Shown here: positions 10,961-21,719 of the stretch, piece after piece
How the letters are laid out: each line of letters starts with the position of its first letter
How positions within the stretch are numbered: position 1 is the stretch's first letter
Source of the DNA: Ulva prolifera
Taxonomy: Eukaryota; Chlorophyta; Ulvophyceae; Ulvales; Ulvaceae
Direction of reading: 5' to 3'
Length of the DNA: 64,000 bases
NCBI GenBank assembly: GCA_023078555.1
Contig: CM041196.1
Span: 10,496,985 to 10,560,984 of the forward strand
Program-made: the position numbers and the translations under genes
Notes under the pieces: generated by a model
The model's input: the letters and a program-made list of their open reading frames with translations, nothing else
Told to the model about the DNA's origin: nothing
Databases searched by the model: none

Positions 10961-13033
10961 TCAGAACGTCGGGCAGTCGCAAAGCTTGTGCATGGATGCG
11001 GCTGGGTTAGACCTGTTGGGCGGGCGTATTCCGCACTGCTTGAGATGGTACTTGAAGTACATACGCAGCATAAGCTGGCAAATGCCGATGGGGGTTGTGA
11101 CGATGGTTGAGGGTAGGGTCTCTCTTGCTCGTGACAAAGCGTAGCTGAGAGTCTTCTCGCCGCCGGCAAGTTCGCGGTCGATTGCGGTGAGCAGTTCCGC
11201 GGTGACAGTGACGTTGGGGAGTGCACGGAGCTGCTGGAAAAGGCTCCGGAATGTAGCCTCGTCCTTGGTGGTGAGCATTTCCGTCAAAAACGGGACGTGG
11301 CCTGGACGATCTTGGCCCTGAGTGTTGTTGATTGGGCGGGACTGCACATGTTTCCTTTGATCATTGGTGTGCATGGCGGTTGCGGCTGCCTGTAGAGGTC
11401 TGTCAGGTTGTGGCGCATGAGGTTTGCGCTTGTGGTGTAACCTAGCATAGTCGAACTGATTGTTCGATGTGTCAAGTGTGAAACGCTGAACTGTGTTGGC
11501 TGATTCGCGCACACGGAGTAATTGAGTCACGCTCCACTCAACAAACGCGGTGGCCACCGAATCTGACTTGTCTGTGCACTCATGCATGGCGGGCTTCAGC
11601 TCATCATTGAATTTGGTGAGAAGCTGTGAGAGTGGTAAGAACATCATGAGGATGGGGGTGATCTTAGACGATGAGTCGGGCTTCATAAGATTTTGAAGCT
11701 TCACAAACAGGATGCACGCGAATTCAAGTCGTGTCTGCTTCCCTGGCATGTGTGCATTATCAAGAAAAATCAGCCGGTAATACTCCGTGATATGATGGAC
11801 TAGCTCGTTGAAGTCGATTGCTTCCTCCGCGCTGTATGACTGCCATGATTGTTCAATATTATGTCGAAACTGGCCACTCGTGAAGTAATAGTCTCTGATT
11901 GTGTCGAGCCAATGGCGTACTGTGCAATTTGATTGCAACGCAGTCGATTGTGCTACAGCATAGTGTTGCTCGGCTCGTGACATCGTTGACGTGAGATGTT
12001 GTATGACTTGTCGCTCTGAGAGATGTTTACAGTTTGCTCTGGCATGCAACACGTCACTCTGATACTTGTGCCATCGTAACTCTGACAGTTGGTCACCTCG
12101 GGAACCCGAAAACGACGGGACTTTGATGTTCCAAAACGTGTATTCGGCGGTCCTAAACCATGTCGATGAGGGTTCGTCGTCGAACTGGGGTTCGGCGTCT
12201 GGTAGTGATGAACGTGTGGGTAGGATGGTCTGTACCTGGGCAGCCGTGGACGATGAGCAGTCCCGGAATTGGATGGCTTCTGATTTGACGAGCTCCGTCA
12301 CGTTGATCTCGGGCTCCGGTTCTTTGATTAGCTCCAGACAACATCCCCGGGACAAAAACGCATGGAACACAGCATGCACGACTTCAAATAGACTGATTTC
12401 TGCTAATTTGGCAAGATGGACAATCGCAGCTCCAGGGCTGGTGATCGCGGGTGAGGCTTTGAGTGCCGCCACCCGTTTGTCAATTGCCAGCATGTCTATA
12501 CCTTCGCTTTGGACAGGACATGACAGCCTGGCCATCTTGAACGTCCGGAAGTCTGTTGCAAAAACATAAGCGAGGTCGAGAACAGGTTGCCCAAACCTGG
12601 GACCAAGCCAGCAGATCGTGGCCATGGACATAGGGCTCAAAAGATTCCTAGTGACACCAGGGTTTGGTCCCCAAGCAAAGTCGCACGTCGAACTATTCTC
12701 AGCTTTCAATGCTGCTGCGATGGTCCTGGCGGACGAGCGGGGTTCTGGGGTCTTGAACGGCAAATCGGACTCAGCAAGTTCCTCATTCACTAGGACCAAT
12801 CTCGCGTCTTTCTGTGCGGTGGCAAGCAAACTACGCGACGCACTTGAGCCCGACATGCCCTTAGATACTTCACAATACACCCTGCCGAGCCACTGCAAGT
12901 GACCTATGATCATACGGATTTTGTCAACGTCGTCATGTGTGAACGTGGACAGTCCTGGGATCATGCAATGCGCGTGATCAACGGTCAGGTTTGAACCCCT
13001 AGGATCAACAATAGACTGCTTAACTAATCCCAT
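10961..13033 (-). CDS. gag: gypsy-type Gag with extra N-terminal module, 690 codons
   Basis: This is the longest non-repetitive open frame in the left half. From about residue 290 (STWFRTAEY) to 500 it aligns block by block with the Gag of the plus-strand gypsy at 33368-34963, for example WLDTIRDYYFTSGQFR versus WLDAIRDFFFTNGQFR and YYRLIFLD versus YYQLIFLD. Residues 1-280 align with the separate upstream ORF 32414-33244 of that element (WGPNPGVTRNLLS versus WGPPVGCVRDLLS). The C-terminus keeps part of a zinc knuckle, CGIR...HKLCDC, with the second Cys replaced by Arg. ATG at 13033 is the natural start. No Pol follows, so either an old truncated element or a retained gag gene is possible. Confidence 0.8.
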   Translation of the reverse strand: MGLVKQSIVDPRGSNLTVDHAHCMIPGLSTFTHDDVDKIRMIIGHLQWLGRVYCEVSKGMSGSSASRSLLATAQKDARLVLVNEELAESDLPFKTPEPRSSARTIAAALKAENSSTCDFAWGPNPGVTRNLLSPMSMATICWLGPRFGQPVLDLAYVFATDFRTFKMARLSCPVQSEGIDMLAIDKRVAALKASPAITSPGAAIVHLAKLAEISLFEVVHAVFHAFLSRGCCLELIKEPEPEINVTELVKSEAIQFRDCSSSTAAQVQTILPTRSSLPDAEPQFDDEPSSTWFRTAEYTFWNIKVPSFSGSRGDQLSELRWHKYQSDVLHARANCKHLSERQVIQHLTSTMSRAEQHYAVAQSTALQSNCTVRHWLDTIRDYYFTSGQFRHNIEQSWQSYSAEEAIDFNELVHHITEYYRLIFLDNAHMPGKQTRLEFACILFVKLQNLMKPDSSSKITPILMMFLPLSQLLTKFNDELKPAMHECTDKSDSVATAFVEWSVTQLLRVRESANTVQRFTLDTSNNQFDYARLHHKRKPHAPQPDRPLQAAATAMHTNDQRKHVQSRPINNTQGQDRPGHVPFLTEMLTTKDEATFRSLFQQLRALPNVTVTAELLTAIDRELAGGEKTLSYALSRARETLPSTIVTTPIGICQLMLRMYFKYHLKQCGIRPPNRSNPAASMHKLCDCPTF

Positions 13034-14685
13034 ATTGGAACAGTCGTCATTGATTCATCAACCATACTGATCTGCAACAAAGACGATGATGTTAGGTCAG
13101 AGAGTCTTAGCGAATCGATACCTGACTAGGACTAGTTGTCCGTGGTCACTGAGCGGACCTCGATGTGCTTGATGCTGGGAAGTTGGAGGGATATGGCTCC
13201 GGCGCGGGGAGCGATGTGAGCACTAGAAGTTTATGACAAGAGAGTCAAGGTTAAGAATGCGTGATGGTCAAAATCAGAACAGAGTGCATAAATGGTTGCG
13301 CCCCATCCGACCAGTAACTACTGTGTCGGACCCAGCAAGCGCGCAGTATAAATACTGCTGTGAACGCGCCCAGGATTACCCCTTGCTAAGGCTGGCCTCG
13401 CCAAGATGTCGCACAAAATGCGAGCACCTCAATGGTATCCCGATCATCTTCGGGAATATCAGTAAGTTGTGGTGTATAAGTGTATGTATACGACTTTAAA
13501 CGCTGAGTGCGCGGAGTCTGTGCTCAGTCGTGCCATGCATGCCGGACAGTGAGGATCCGTGACCTATGAGTCCCGATATCCTGGGGTCGGAGCACTAGGA
13601 CAAAAGGGCAATTAGGTAATCTGCGTTTCCATGATGTATCACGCTCATCCACTACGGACTCCATCATGTACCATCAAGGTTGCACACATGCCCCATGCCG
13701 GACTCATGGCAACACACAATGGATACGTTGGTTTGGCGTTGTGGATAGCTGCAAACCTCGGTGGAAGCCATGCTTTCCACCGGGATCGCCCTGGATGACA
13801 CATAATCCTTGATGGTATAGGTCCTAAGTCTCGCCATCATGGTACGCCTACGTGAACGTACCAATGTAGTATTCGTACGATCCATGCTGAAGTAGCTCAT
13901 GACCATGATGGCGAAGCTGGTAGATTAGCCCATCTTGGGACATGAGTGGCCGAACTCTACATTGGAATTGTGTAGGCTATCTTGGCTCTGAGAAAGCTCA
14001 GGTCCATTTTGTATCAAATCGAATTGGACTCTATACCGGCCACATGTACACCGCAATGGCTCAAGACCACCCGAGCCCACTGTGGAAGATACTTGTGTGG
14101 CTCCACACCATACATGTAAACACCATGATGCACCCTAGACTACATTGCCCTAGCTTGGAACAACACAAGTTAGCTTCCACAATGGACAAGTGTATGCCAC
14201 GATGGAAACAAGATGACCTCAACCCAGCTTGGGTCGCGAGTGACGCTGCCCATTCTAGCTACCATGAGACCATGGTGCAAACAACTCTTGATCCTTCCCC
14301 TGTGGGGATCCACACATTCGGCCCCACGACCGATACCATGCCACCACCATGGACCAGAGCTGCACTATTCCAGCTTGGGCTGCAAGTGATGCGACTCCAC
14401 GCAGATATGGTTCCACAACTCTGGCACATGGTGCGAAACACACCACAACGTTTGTGCATCATGTTTAGCCCAACACTACTCCATGCACACATGAACATCC
14501 ATTCATGGACAAGAGGCGCAAACAACCATGTATTGATGCTTTGGGCAACACACCACAATGGCCCCTGCATCATCCCGCACGGTTTCACACCACGCCACCT
14601 TGGCTACATGCATTACATATAGGCAACTATGTAGCATTGATACATGATGGACCCCTATATGGGACAAGTGGACCGGATGAGATGG
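13034..14685. other. no gene recognised
   Basis: Several open frames exist on both strands (largest 13942-14622, 226 codons on the plus strand), but they overlap each other and their composition (many His/Met/Trp from CATG-rich DNA) is not protein-like. I see no LTR for the gypsy fragment here. Confidence 0.5.
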
Positions 14686-14688
14686 TGG

Positions 14689-16654
14689 CTACAGAGCCTC
14701 CACTACCGGGGCGGCCCCCGCCATGTTGGGGTCTTGATTCTCTTGTATGTCAGGGACGGCGTGATCGTCAAAGTCTTCGTCCGATGAGTCTACAGTGCCC
14801 TGCACACACAGGCTCGTCATCAATACAATCATCTCAAGCTCAAAGTTGTTAGCTATGTGCGGACAAACAACAACAAATTTCATACTCATTCATAGTGGCA
14901 GTGCAAGTGGCAGCGGTAGAGCTACACAACATGTTCGGGTCATCAAGTGCACATGCTACATGATGCACATATATGCATTGCAAGATCATCGCAGGCAGGC
15001 ATGCCACACCATCGATGTAAATGACTTCTGTGGCCCCGTTGGTTGCGACGGGCCGCGCCGCTTTGCCCTGCCCTCCGGAACAATCAATTGCACCTTCTTC
15101 AACATCTGCACACATTGCTGCTTGAGGCACGCCATGTTGCCGTCTTGAAAGACTATCGTGTAATGCATGTATTATCATGCGCATAACAGCATATCAACTC
15201 TGAACGAGCCTAACGCCCGAATCTTACAATACCATTATTAAAAATGTATATGTGGTCATCAGAGGGTAAATTTTGCCGTCACATAGCAATCGAAGGAGGC
15301 GATGAATGATTCAATAATGATGTTCCGGCACACATGTGACCATGTTCAACCTTGCAGCAAATATCACACCTGAGGGATAAGGATTTCTGCGGTGTAAGCC
15401 TCTGCGAAAGGTGACATGCCAAAAGCCAACGGGGCTGTGGCAGCATTAACATTTTCATGCGCCGCAGCGGGTGGCCCCAAATCTTTGAAGGCATCTCCGA
15501 CCATCGGCTCGAGGTACTGCACGTACTTGGCCCTCGCAACCGGTTGGCCGGGCTCAGCGTCGTCCTCAGTGGCACCTGTCTGCCCCCCTTGATCATCGCC
15601 GGCGCCCTCAATTGGGTCACGCTCAATGAAGATGACGACTTTACCACCTTCATCCCCAATCCTTCCAACTTTGGGCCGGGCTGCCTGCACAGAATCAGAG
15701 CACATGTCCACCAGTCCGCACCGGATAGTGTGGAGTCAATGTCACGTTCATGTGCAATTGAGCATGATACCATTGACACGCCTGGCAGTTTATGACAATG
15801 AATACCTACCAAAATAGCACACACAACACACATATTTTGTGCATGACAGTAGAAACGGTGATGGCATGAACATCACAACATCTGTGCTTTTTTTGTACGC
15901 TCAAGTTCATCCTTGTCGGGCAGATAGAGTGCACATAACAGATCGTACTTTGTAGAAGAGACAGGTAAATTCATGGCATGTCTCCGACGGCCTGAGCTCC
16001 GTGGATCGGGCGGAATGCCGGGCACCCCACTCCGCATCGGTGCCAGACTGTAGCAAGCCCTTGGATGGCTGCCGGGGACCAAACCGTACCACCGGCTGCG
16101 CCGCTTCGTAGTTGTATATGGTGTTATTGGCCACTAGCGCCCTCCCATCACTCATGGGGGCGCATGTGGCAGAGGTCCTGTACGTTGCATTCACTTTATT
16201 GTGACAACTTCATGCAACAGTTGCGTTTCACTTCAGCCATGCCTAAATGACAATAAGTGTGACATGCATAAACACTACTCACGACAACATATCATGTCCA
16301 AGTGGCATGCATCATTTGTGTTAGTTGCTTCAACGACATGATCATTCTCAGAATCACATGCAATTGTTTCAAACATGCGCATCGGGAGTCGAAACCCAAG
16401 ACAACAATACCATACCATTTCTTCGAGTCCCTGTTGTCTTCGGCCACGAATGAGTCGACAGCATCCTTCAACAAAACTAGGTTATCAGGGACTACGCGCA
16501 GATCCTCGGCTGTCTTCATCAAACAGTTTAAAAAGTCGATTCTGATGAGTGTGCGATTGTCGTACACTTTGCAGTGTATTGACTGTCGATCCTCTGCAGA
16601 GCCGGGGGGGGGGCATGGCTCACCACCGCCAATTTCTGGAATCATTCCCCCCAA
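14689..16654 (-). CDS. possible multi-exon gene, unrecognised
   Basis: Four or five minus-strand open blocks follow each other with short gaps and no competing plus-strand motif. They are about 16654-16390 (LMKTAEDLRVVPDNLVLLKDA), 16194-15900, 15711-15364 (acidic, Ala/Pro-rich), 15168-14986 (DGNMACLKQQCVQMLKKVQL) and a terminal acidic block ending near 14690 (VDSSDEDFDDHAVPDIQ). Their protein-like composition contrasts with the surrounding DNA. I do not recognise any family, and exon borders are approximate. It could equally be accessory coding sequence of a DNA transposon. Confidence 0.3.
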
Positions 16655-16726
16655 ATGCAGACCCGTTGCAAAAGCTCCTCTTGGTCTGCAAAGAGTGCAT
16701 CATAGCCCTGCATTTCGGATGTTTAC

Positions 16727-17061
16727 ATCATCGCACACACACGTAGACGCACAAACACGAACGCACACAGACACAGAGACACAGAGACAGAGAGACACAG
16801 AGACATCAAGACACAGAGACACAGAGAGAGACACCGAGACACCGAGACACCGAGACACCGAGACACCGAGACACCGAGACACCGAGACACCGAGACACCG
16901 AGACACCGAGACACCGAGACACCGAGACACAGAGACACAGAGACACAGAGACACAGAGACACTGAGACACAGAGTCGCAGAGACACATAGGCACATAGAC
17001 ACAGAGACATCGATATACAGAGACACAGAGAGAGACACAGAGACACAGAGACACAGCGACA
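16727..17061. repeat. CACAGA/CACCGA hexanucleotide array 1
   Basis: The plus strand is a run of 6-base units, mostly ACAGAG(C) with a block of ACCGAG units in the middle (about 16830-16925). It opens all three frames in both directions, giving false ORFs of TETQRHRD-type repeats. Confidence 0.95.
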
Positions 17062-17360
17062 CTGTTGCAGTACAGTGTGAAGCTGGTACATGCATGAGAA
17101 TGATAAGGCTGGACAGCGTGTGGTGAAACCAGGAGTTTTAGGAGAATCACAAGCATGGCTCAATAGGAGACTGCTGTGAGGGAGCTAGATGCTAGCATAT
17201 CAAGAGGGGGTTGTACACGGGGTTGCTGTACACGTGCTCCATGCGATCTCTGAGATGGAGGGATTCATAGAGCGGGAGAATTTGTTGTTCTGCACATAGG
17301 CAGAGCTTATGTGTCTGTGTGTTTGAAGGTATATAAGCCTTGTGTTGACTCCAGTAGGAC

Positions 17361-17660
17361 ATCTTGTCTATTGGAGTTAAACACAGGTATGGTGTCCTGT
17401 AGCTGACATGCATGGTTGTGTCGTTGGTTCGTGCTTGTGGACACATAGTCTGCTGAGTTGGTATAACTCGGCATGTTGAATGCAGGCTGCATGAATCTGT
17501 GAGCACTCTAGAGGGAGACACTCACAGCAGGTGTGTTCTTTCACAGGTATACTTCCACTTAGTGTATACCTTTGTAATCTTGTCTATTGGAGTTAAACAC
17601 AGGCTGCATGAATCTGTGAGCACTCTAGAGGGAGAAACTCACAGCAGCTGTGTTCATTCA
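17361..17660. repeat. imperfect direct duplication between the hexanucleotide arrays
   Basis: The sequence starting ATCTTGTCTATTGGAGTTAA occurs at about 17362 and again at about 17577. A block containing GCTGCATGAATCTGTGAGCA occurs at about 17487 and again at about 17605. The second array begins right after the second copy. Confidence 0.8.
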
Positions 17661-18116
17661 CAGACACAGAGACACAGAGACACAGAGACACAGAGACACA
17701 GAGACAGAGAGAGAGACACAGAGACACAGAGGCACAGAGACATCGAGACATCGAGACACCGAGACACCGAGACACCGAGACACAGAGACACAGAGACACA
17801 GAGACACCGAGATACAGAGACACAGACACAGAGACACAGAGACACAGAGACACATAGGCACAGAGACACCGAGACACCGAGACATCGAGACACCGAGACA
17901 CAGAGACACGGAGACACAGAGACACAGAGACACAGATACACAGAGACACAGAGACACAGAGACACCGAGATACAGAGACACATAGGCACAGAGGCACAGA
18001 GACACAGAGACATCGAGGCACAGAGACACAGAGACACAGAGACACAGAGACACAGAGACACAGAGACACAGAGACACAGAGGCACAGAGGCACAGAGACA
18101 CCGAGACACAGACACA
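17661..18116. repeat. CACAGA/CACCGA hexanucleotide array 2
   Basis: This is a second array of the same 6-base unit as 16727-17061, with interspersed CACCGA, CATCGA and CATAGG variants. Frames through it run on for 170-300 codons but encode only the repeat. Confidence 0.95.
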
Positions 18117-18123
18117 CACCACG

Positions 18124-18568
18124 TCATAGCACACAAGCAGAGCACACACGTGTGCACACAGCAGGGCCACACGGGATCTTGCTTGCGTGATGCCCTCTTG
18201 ACGCGACGCGCTTGGAAGAAGAAGCTTGACAACATCTGAAGGAACGCCGCTGCCTTCCTGTGGATGATGATTCCTCTGAGTTGATCTTCGGGATCATCCA
18301 GGAACTCCGCCATGTGGTCTTCCGTCGTGTTGTCTTTGTGTTTGTCGTCTGGGTGATCTCGGCAGTGCTTCCACAGAAGGTGGAAGAGGACACCATCCTC
18401 TTCTTGCCAGTGGCCGTCCTTATCCGAGGTTGAGCTCACTCGGACTCGGACTTTGGTCTTGAGCACAGGCCGGAGTTCCTGCAACGGAACCGTGCCTCGC
18501 GCAAGCAGTGTCGGACAGCCATGGCTGTCACCTTCGATGGCTCCGCCGGCCAACTTATTCTCGTGCAC
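18124..18568 (-). CDS. short unrecognised ORF, possible exon
   Basis: The minus frame from about 18568 reads through [39 protein letters not shown] and [20 protein letters not shown] before entering the hexanucleotide repeat. Its charged, helical composition is protein-like, but no family is recognised. A second minus-strand block at 19142-18882 could belong to the same gene. Confidence 0.25.
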
Positions 18569-20855
18569 AGTGGTAATGTATACAACCGCACGTTTTTAGC
18601 ACACAAGCTTTCAAGGTTACGTGATCTACATCGACTAGCCGTACCAGCTACAGGAACGTGGATGAGGATCATCGATCACCAAGGCAATACGAGCAATCTT
18701 ATGCAGTTTCTTCACACGCAGTCAGATGTTATCACGCAGTCGTGCTTGTGGTATGCAGTAGCCCCGCAGCCGGCCGTTCACAACTCAAGTAGCACTCACA
18801 CATGTGGACGCCCATATCTACACTGACAGCTGACCGCCTCTTTAGACACATCAGATGGTGCTGAATTCCCAGTCGCAGCCACTATAGTGCTGCAGATTCA
18901 ATCGCATCCGCTGAGGGTATTTTCGAGCAGCTCACCTTCACCGCTGCCACCAGCCACCCGGGGATACGTGGCATCGACAGGCGCAGTACCGTCACCCACA
19001 AGTCTCTTCTGATGGACGCAACGATGGCCGCCTTGTTGCTGGGGCCTGGAGATCGAGGCATGGCGGTGTTGCTGGACAGTGTTAACAAGAGAATTCTTAA
19101 GCAGTGAATCACAGAACATGCACGAGTATATGTGACGTCCACCAGCGACAGTTAAACAAATATGAAGGTGTAATACATGACCCTCGGCGGGAGTGGCATC
19201 CTATAGCCCTGCCGACAGTCGCGCGGGTTGCTGCGGGGCTGGCTGCACGCGCGCATTTCGAAAAGTGTTGGACCTATCCCGGGATGCGTGCTGTCGTGAG
19301 CACAATGGCGCGGTCCTGTGACGCCCGTATCGATCCAGCAGTCAAGGACGTCTGCTGGCAAGATCCTACACCCTCTCTCTCACCAAGTTAGCGATACTTT
19401 GGGTCAGTTTGATCGCCTGATTTGCGCAGCCGCAACCATGGTGTGCGGCACTGGCTGGCGTGGAGCTCCGGAATCTGGTCATAGACTGTCCCCACGCCGC
19501 TCGCCAACGACGTGTGATGTGTTTGGCCTGCTGCCGTCACTATGCGAGCACGAGCTTGTTCCAGGCACCGCATGGCGACCGTTCCTGGCAAACTGGATAC
19601 ATGTTCACAACCTCTACGTGCATGCACATAGCTATGTGTGGCACATGCCACCGGGGCGAACGCATGTGGCTGAAATTCAGCCGCTGAATTGTCGTCGCTC
19701 TGCGCGCAGCTTCTCGCCCAGCCTCCGGTCCGACCAAAACATGCAGTTACAGCGGCTGGCCACGGCAGATTCAACGAGGCCCTGCTTCGCACAGCTACTA
19801 GTATGCGATGTCGCACATATCACTCCGAGATTCGGTTTCAGTGTTTGTTTTCTCCCGTTCACTCTTTTGTAACTACTCCGAATCCAGACCACCATCTATC
19901 ACTATCACAGCGACTTTGGTCAATGTCCCAACAAGCATGGCGCTTGTTTTATATCGGAGCAAGCCAAGTGTTCATGGGGTGTCTGGTAGCCTGATAGTCA
20001 GCCAGCCATCGCCCGCACACACCTTGTCGCCTGAGCTTTGAAGCCCCTATCCGAGAGGGCCGCGCAGCCTCGCACGTGCCACACGTGCAGCCGGGCACGC
20101 AAGTGCTATGGCCAGAGCACTGGTCACCACAGCCTGCATCGACACGCATGCCGTGTCGCCACGCTGGCCTCCCAAAATCAGCTGACACGCGCAACAGCCC
20201 GCATGATAAACTGCCTTCTGTCGTGCCAGGGCTAAAAAAGTTTGTTGGTGCGCATTGCATGCGTACGGTACCGCCGGTGGTGTACCGGCTGTACACGTGA
20301 CCATCAATTGCGATAAGGCATGAACGTGCATGCAGCTCACAGTGAGGTGTGTTGCGGAGTCCACTCTCTTCTGATCAAACGTCCATAAGGCATGATTACT
20401 GAACACGGTCACAACCCCGTGCTGTACAGCCTGTGTGTTCACGTGACAGCCTGAAAGGCTTACCGGAGTCCATGCAGAAGGCCTTGGCCAGATGTGATCG
20501 TCTGCAGATAGCAACAATGGCACAACGGGTGCTGAAACACCTGCACTACCTGTTTCAGAGTCGTCATACCTTAGCGCATCCTCTGTGAATGATGTCAGTG
20601 ATTCGTACGCTCACACAGGAGTATGGTGTTTAGTCTACAGCACCGATTCTCCATCTTCACTACTGCATCAGCTTCCTACCAGAGGCTGCAGCTAGCCAAT
20701 GGCCAACCAGAATACAATTGTATTCTCTGCTTGCAAGCAAAAGCACGACACGCCCATCTGCTGCCCTCGCAAGTGTTATCAAGTCAATGTTGCTCACCAG
20801 TCCGGGTCCAATGACTCTAGTGAGACAGTGAATGCTTCCACTGCCCTTGTCATCC
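18569..20855. other. no gene recognised
   Basis: Only overlapping short frames without motifs are present. The minus block 19142-18882 (RSPGPSNKAAIVASIRRDLW) is the only part with protein-like composition. Confidence 0.45.
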
Positions 20856-20881
20856 AAAACAAATCAAATTGGATTTGTTTT
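20856..20881. repeat. small inverted repeat
   Basis: AAAACAAATC (20856-20865) is followed after 6 bases by its reverse complement GATTTGTTTT (20872-20881). It sits just before the larger palindrome. Confidence 0.8.
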
Positions 20882-20886
20882 AACAG

Positions 20887-20958
20887 GCTGGAAAATGCAG
20901 AGTACAAGTGGCAAGCAGCTTGCAAGCTGCTTGCCACTTGTACTCTGAATTTTCCAGC
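20887..20958. repeat. 36-bp-arm palindrome
   Basis: Arms 20887-20922 and 20923-20958 are reverse complements with a single mismatch (20897/20948) and no spacer. The centre is AGCTTGCAAGCT. It is a perfect candidate for cruciform extrusion or a transposon-terminus fusion. Confidence 0.95.
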
Positions 20959-21044
20959 ACACAGGGACTGTTCAAGGAGACAAGTTCTGCAGCTCGCAGC
21001 GTTCAATCAATGGCATGGTGCTTACCACTCCATAATTCTGGCAG

Positions 21045-21412
21045 CACAGAGGCTGCTTCTGCAGCCATGATCATTGAATATTTTTCAATGCTGCTCGCGA
21101 CTCTGACATTTCCAACAACACAGTAACTGCTTCTGCAGCTATGATCATTGACTATTTATCGATGCTGCTGGCGACTCTGACAATTCCAGCAACACTGTAG
21201 CTGCTTCTGCAGCCATGATCATTGACTATTTATCGATGCTGCTCGCGACTCTGACAATTCCAGCAACACTGTAGCTGCTTCTGCAGCCATGATCACTGAA
21301 TGTTTTTCAATGCTGCTCGCGACTCTGACAATTCCAGCAATACAGTGGCTGCCTCTGCAGCTATGATCATTGAATATTTTTTAATGCTGCTCGCGACTCT
21401 GACAATCTGTTG
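21045..21412. repeat. 74-bp minisatellite, about five units
   Basis: The motif ATGATCATTGA recurs at 21067, 21141, 21215, 21289 and 21363, giving an exact 74-base period. Units contain CTGCTTCTGCAG, an AT-rich inverted segment (TTGAATATTTTTCAA) and GCTCGCGACTCTGACAATTC. Confidence 0.92.
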
Positions 21413-21719
21413 CTGTTCAGTCAGATAATTGCAGTGACGCAATGGCTGCTTCTGCAACCTTATGGATTGATCAATGAATACATGCACATGGCGTGGTGCT
21501 TGCCAGTCCGACGATACTAGCATCACAGTGGCTGCAACCGCTACTTTTGTGATCCATGCCATATCAGGCTGGTCACAATACTGGGCATCTCGGTGGCATC
21601 CCCGGCTGATCCCAAGACCGGAGCACTGCAGTGTAAATCACTGCTTTGACAGCAAGTGGCCATGCACAGAAAAATGCCGGGATGAGATATATTGGCAGAC
21701 TCACAAGCCTGATCGCATG

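Noticed and set aside
13942-14622. 226-codon plus-strand ORF
   Set aside because: Overlapped by minus frames of similar length; composition dominated by CATG-derived His/Met; no motif or splice context.
16700-18239. Arg/His/Asp/Thr/Glu-repeat and Cys/Val/Ser-repeat ORFs
   Set aside because: Low-complexity translation of the CACAGA hexanucleotide in all frames; no gene signal.
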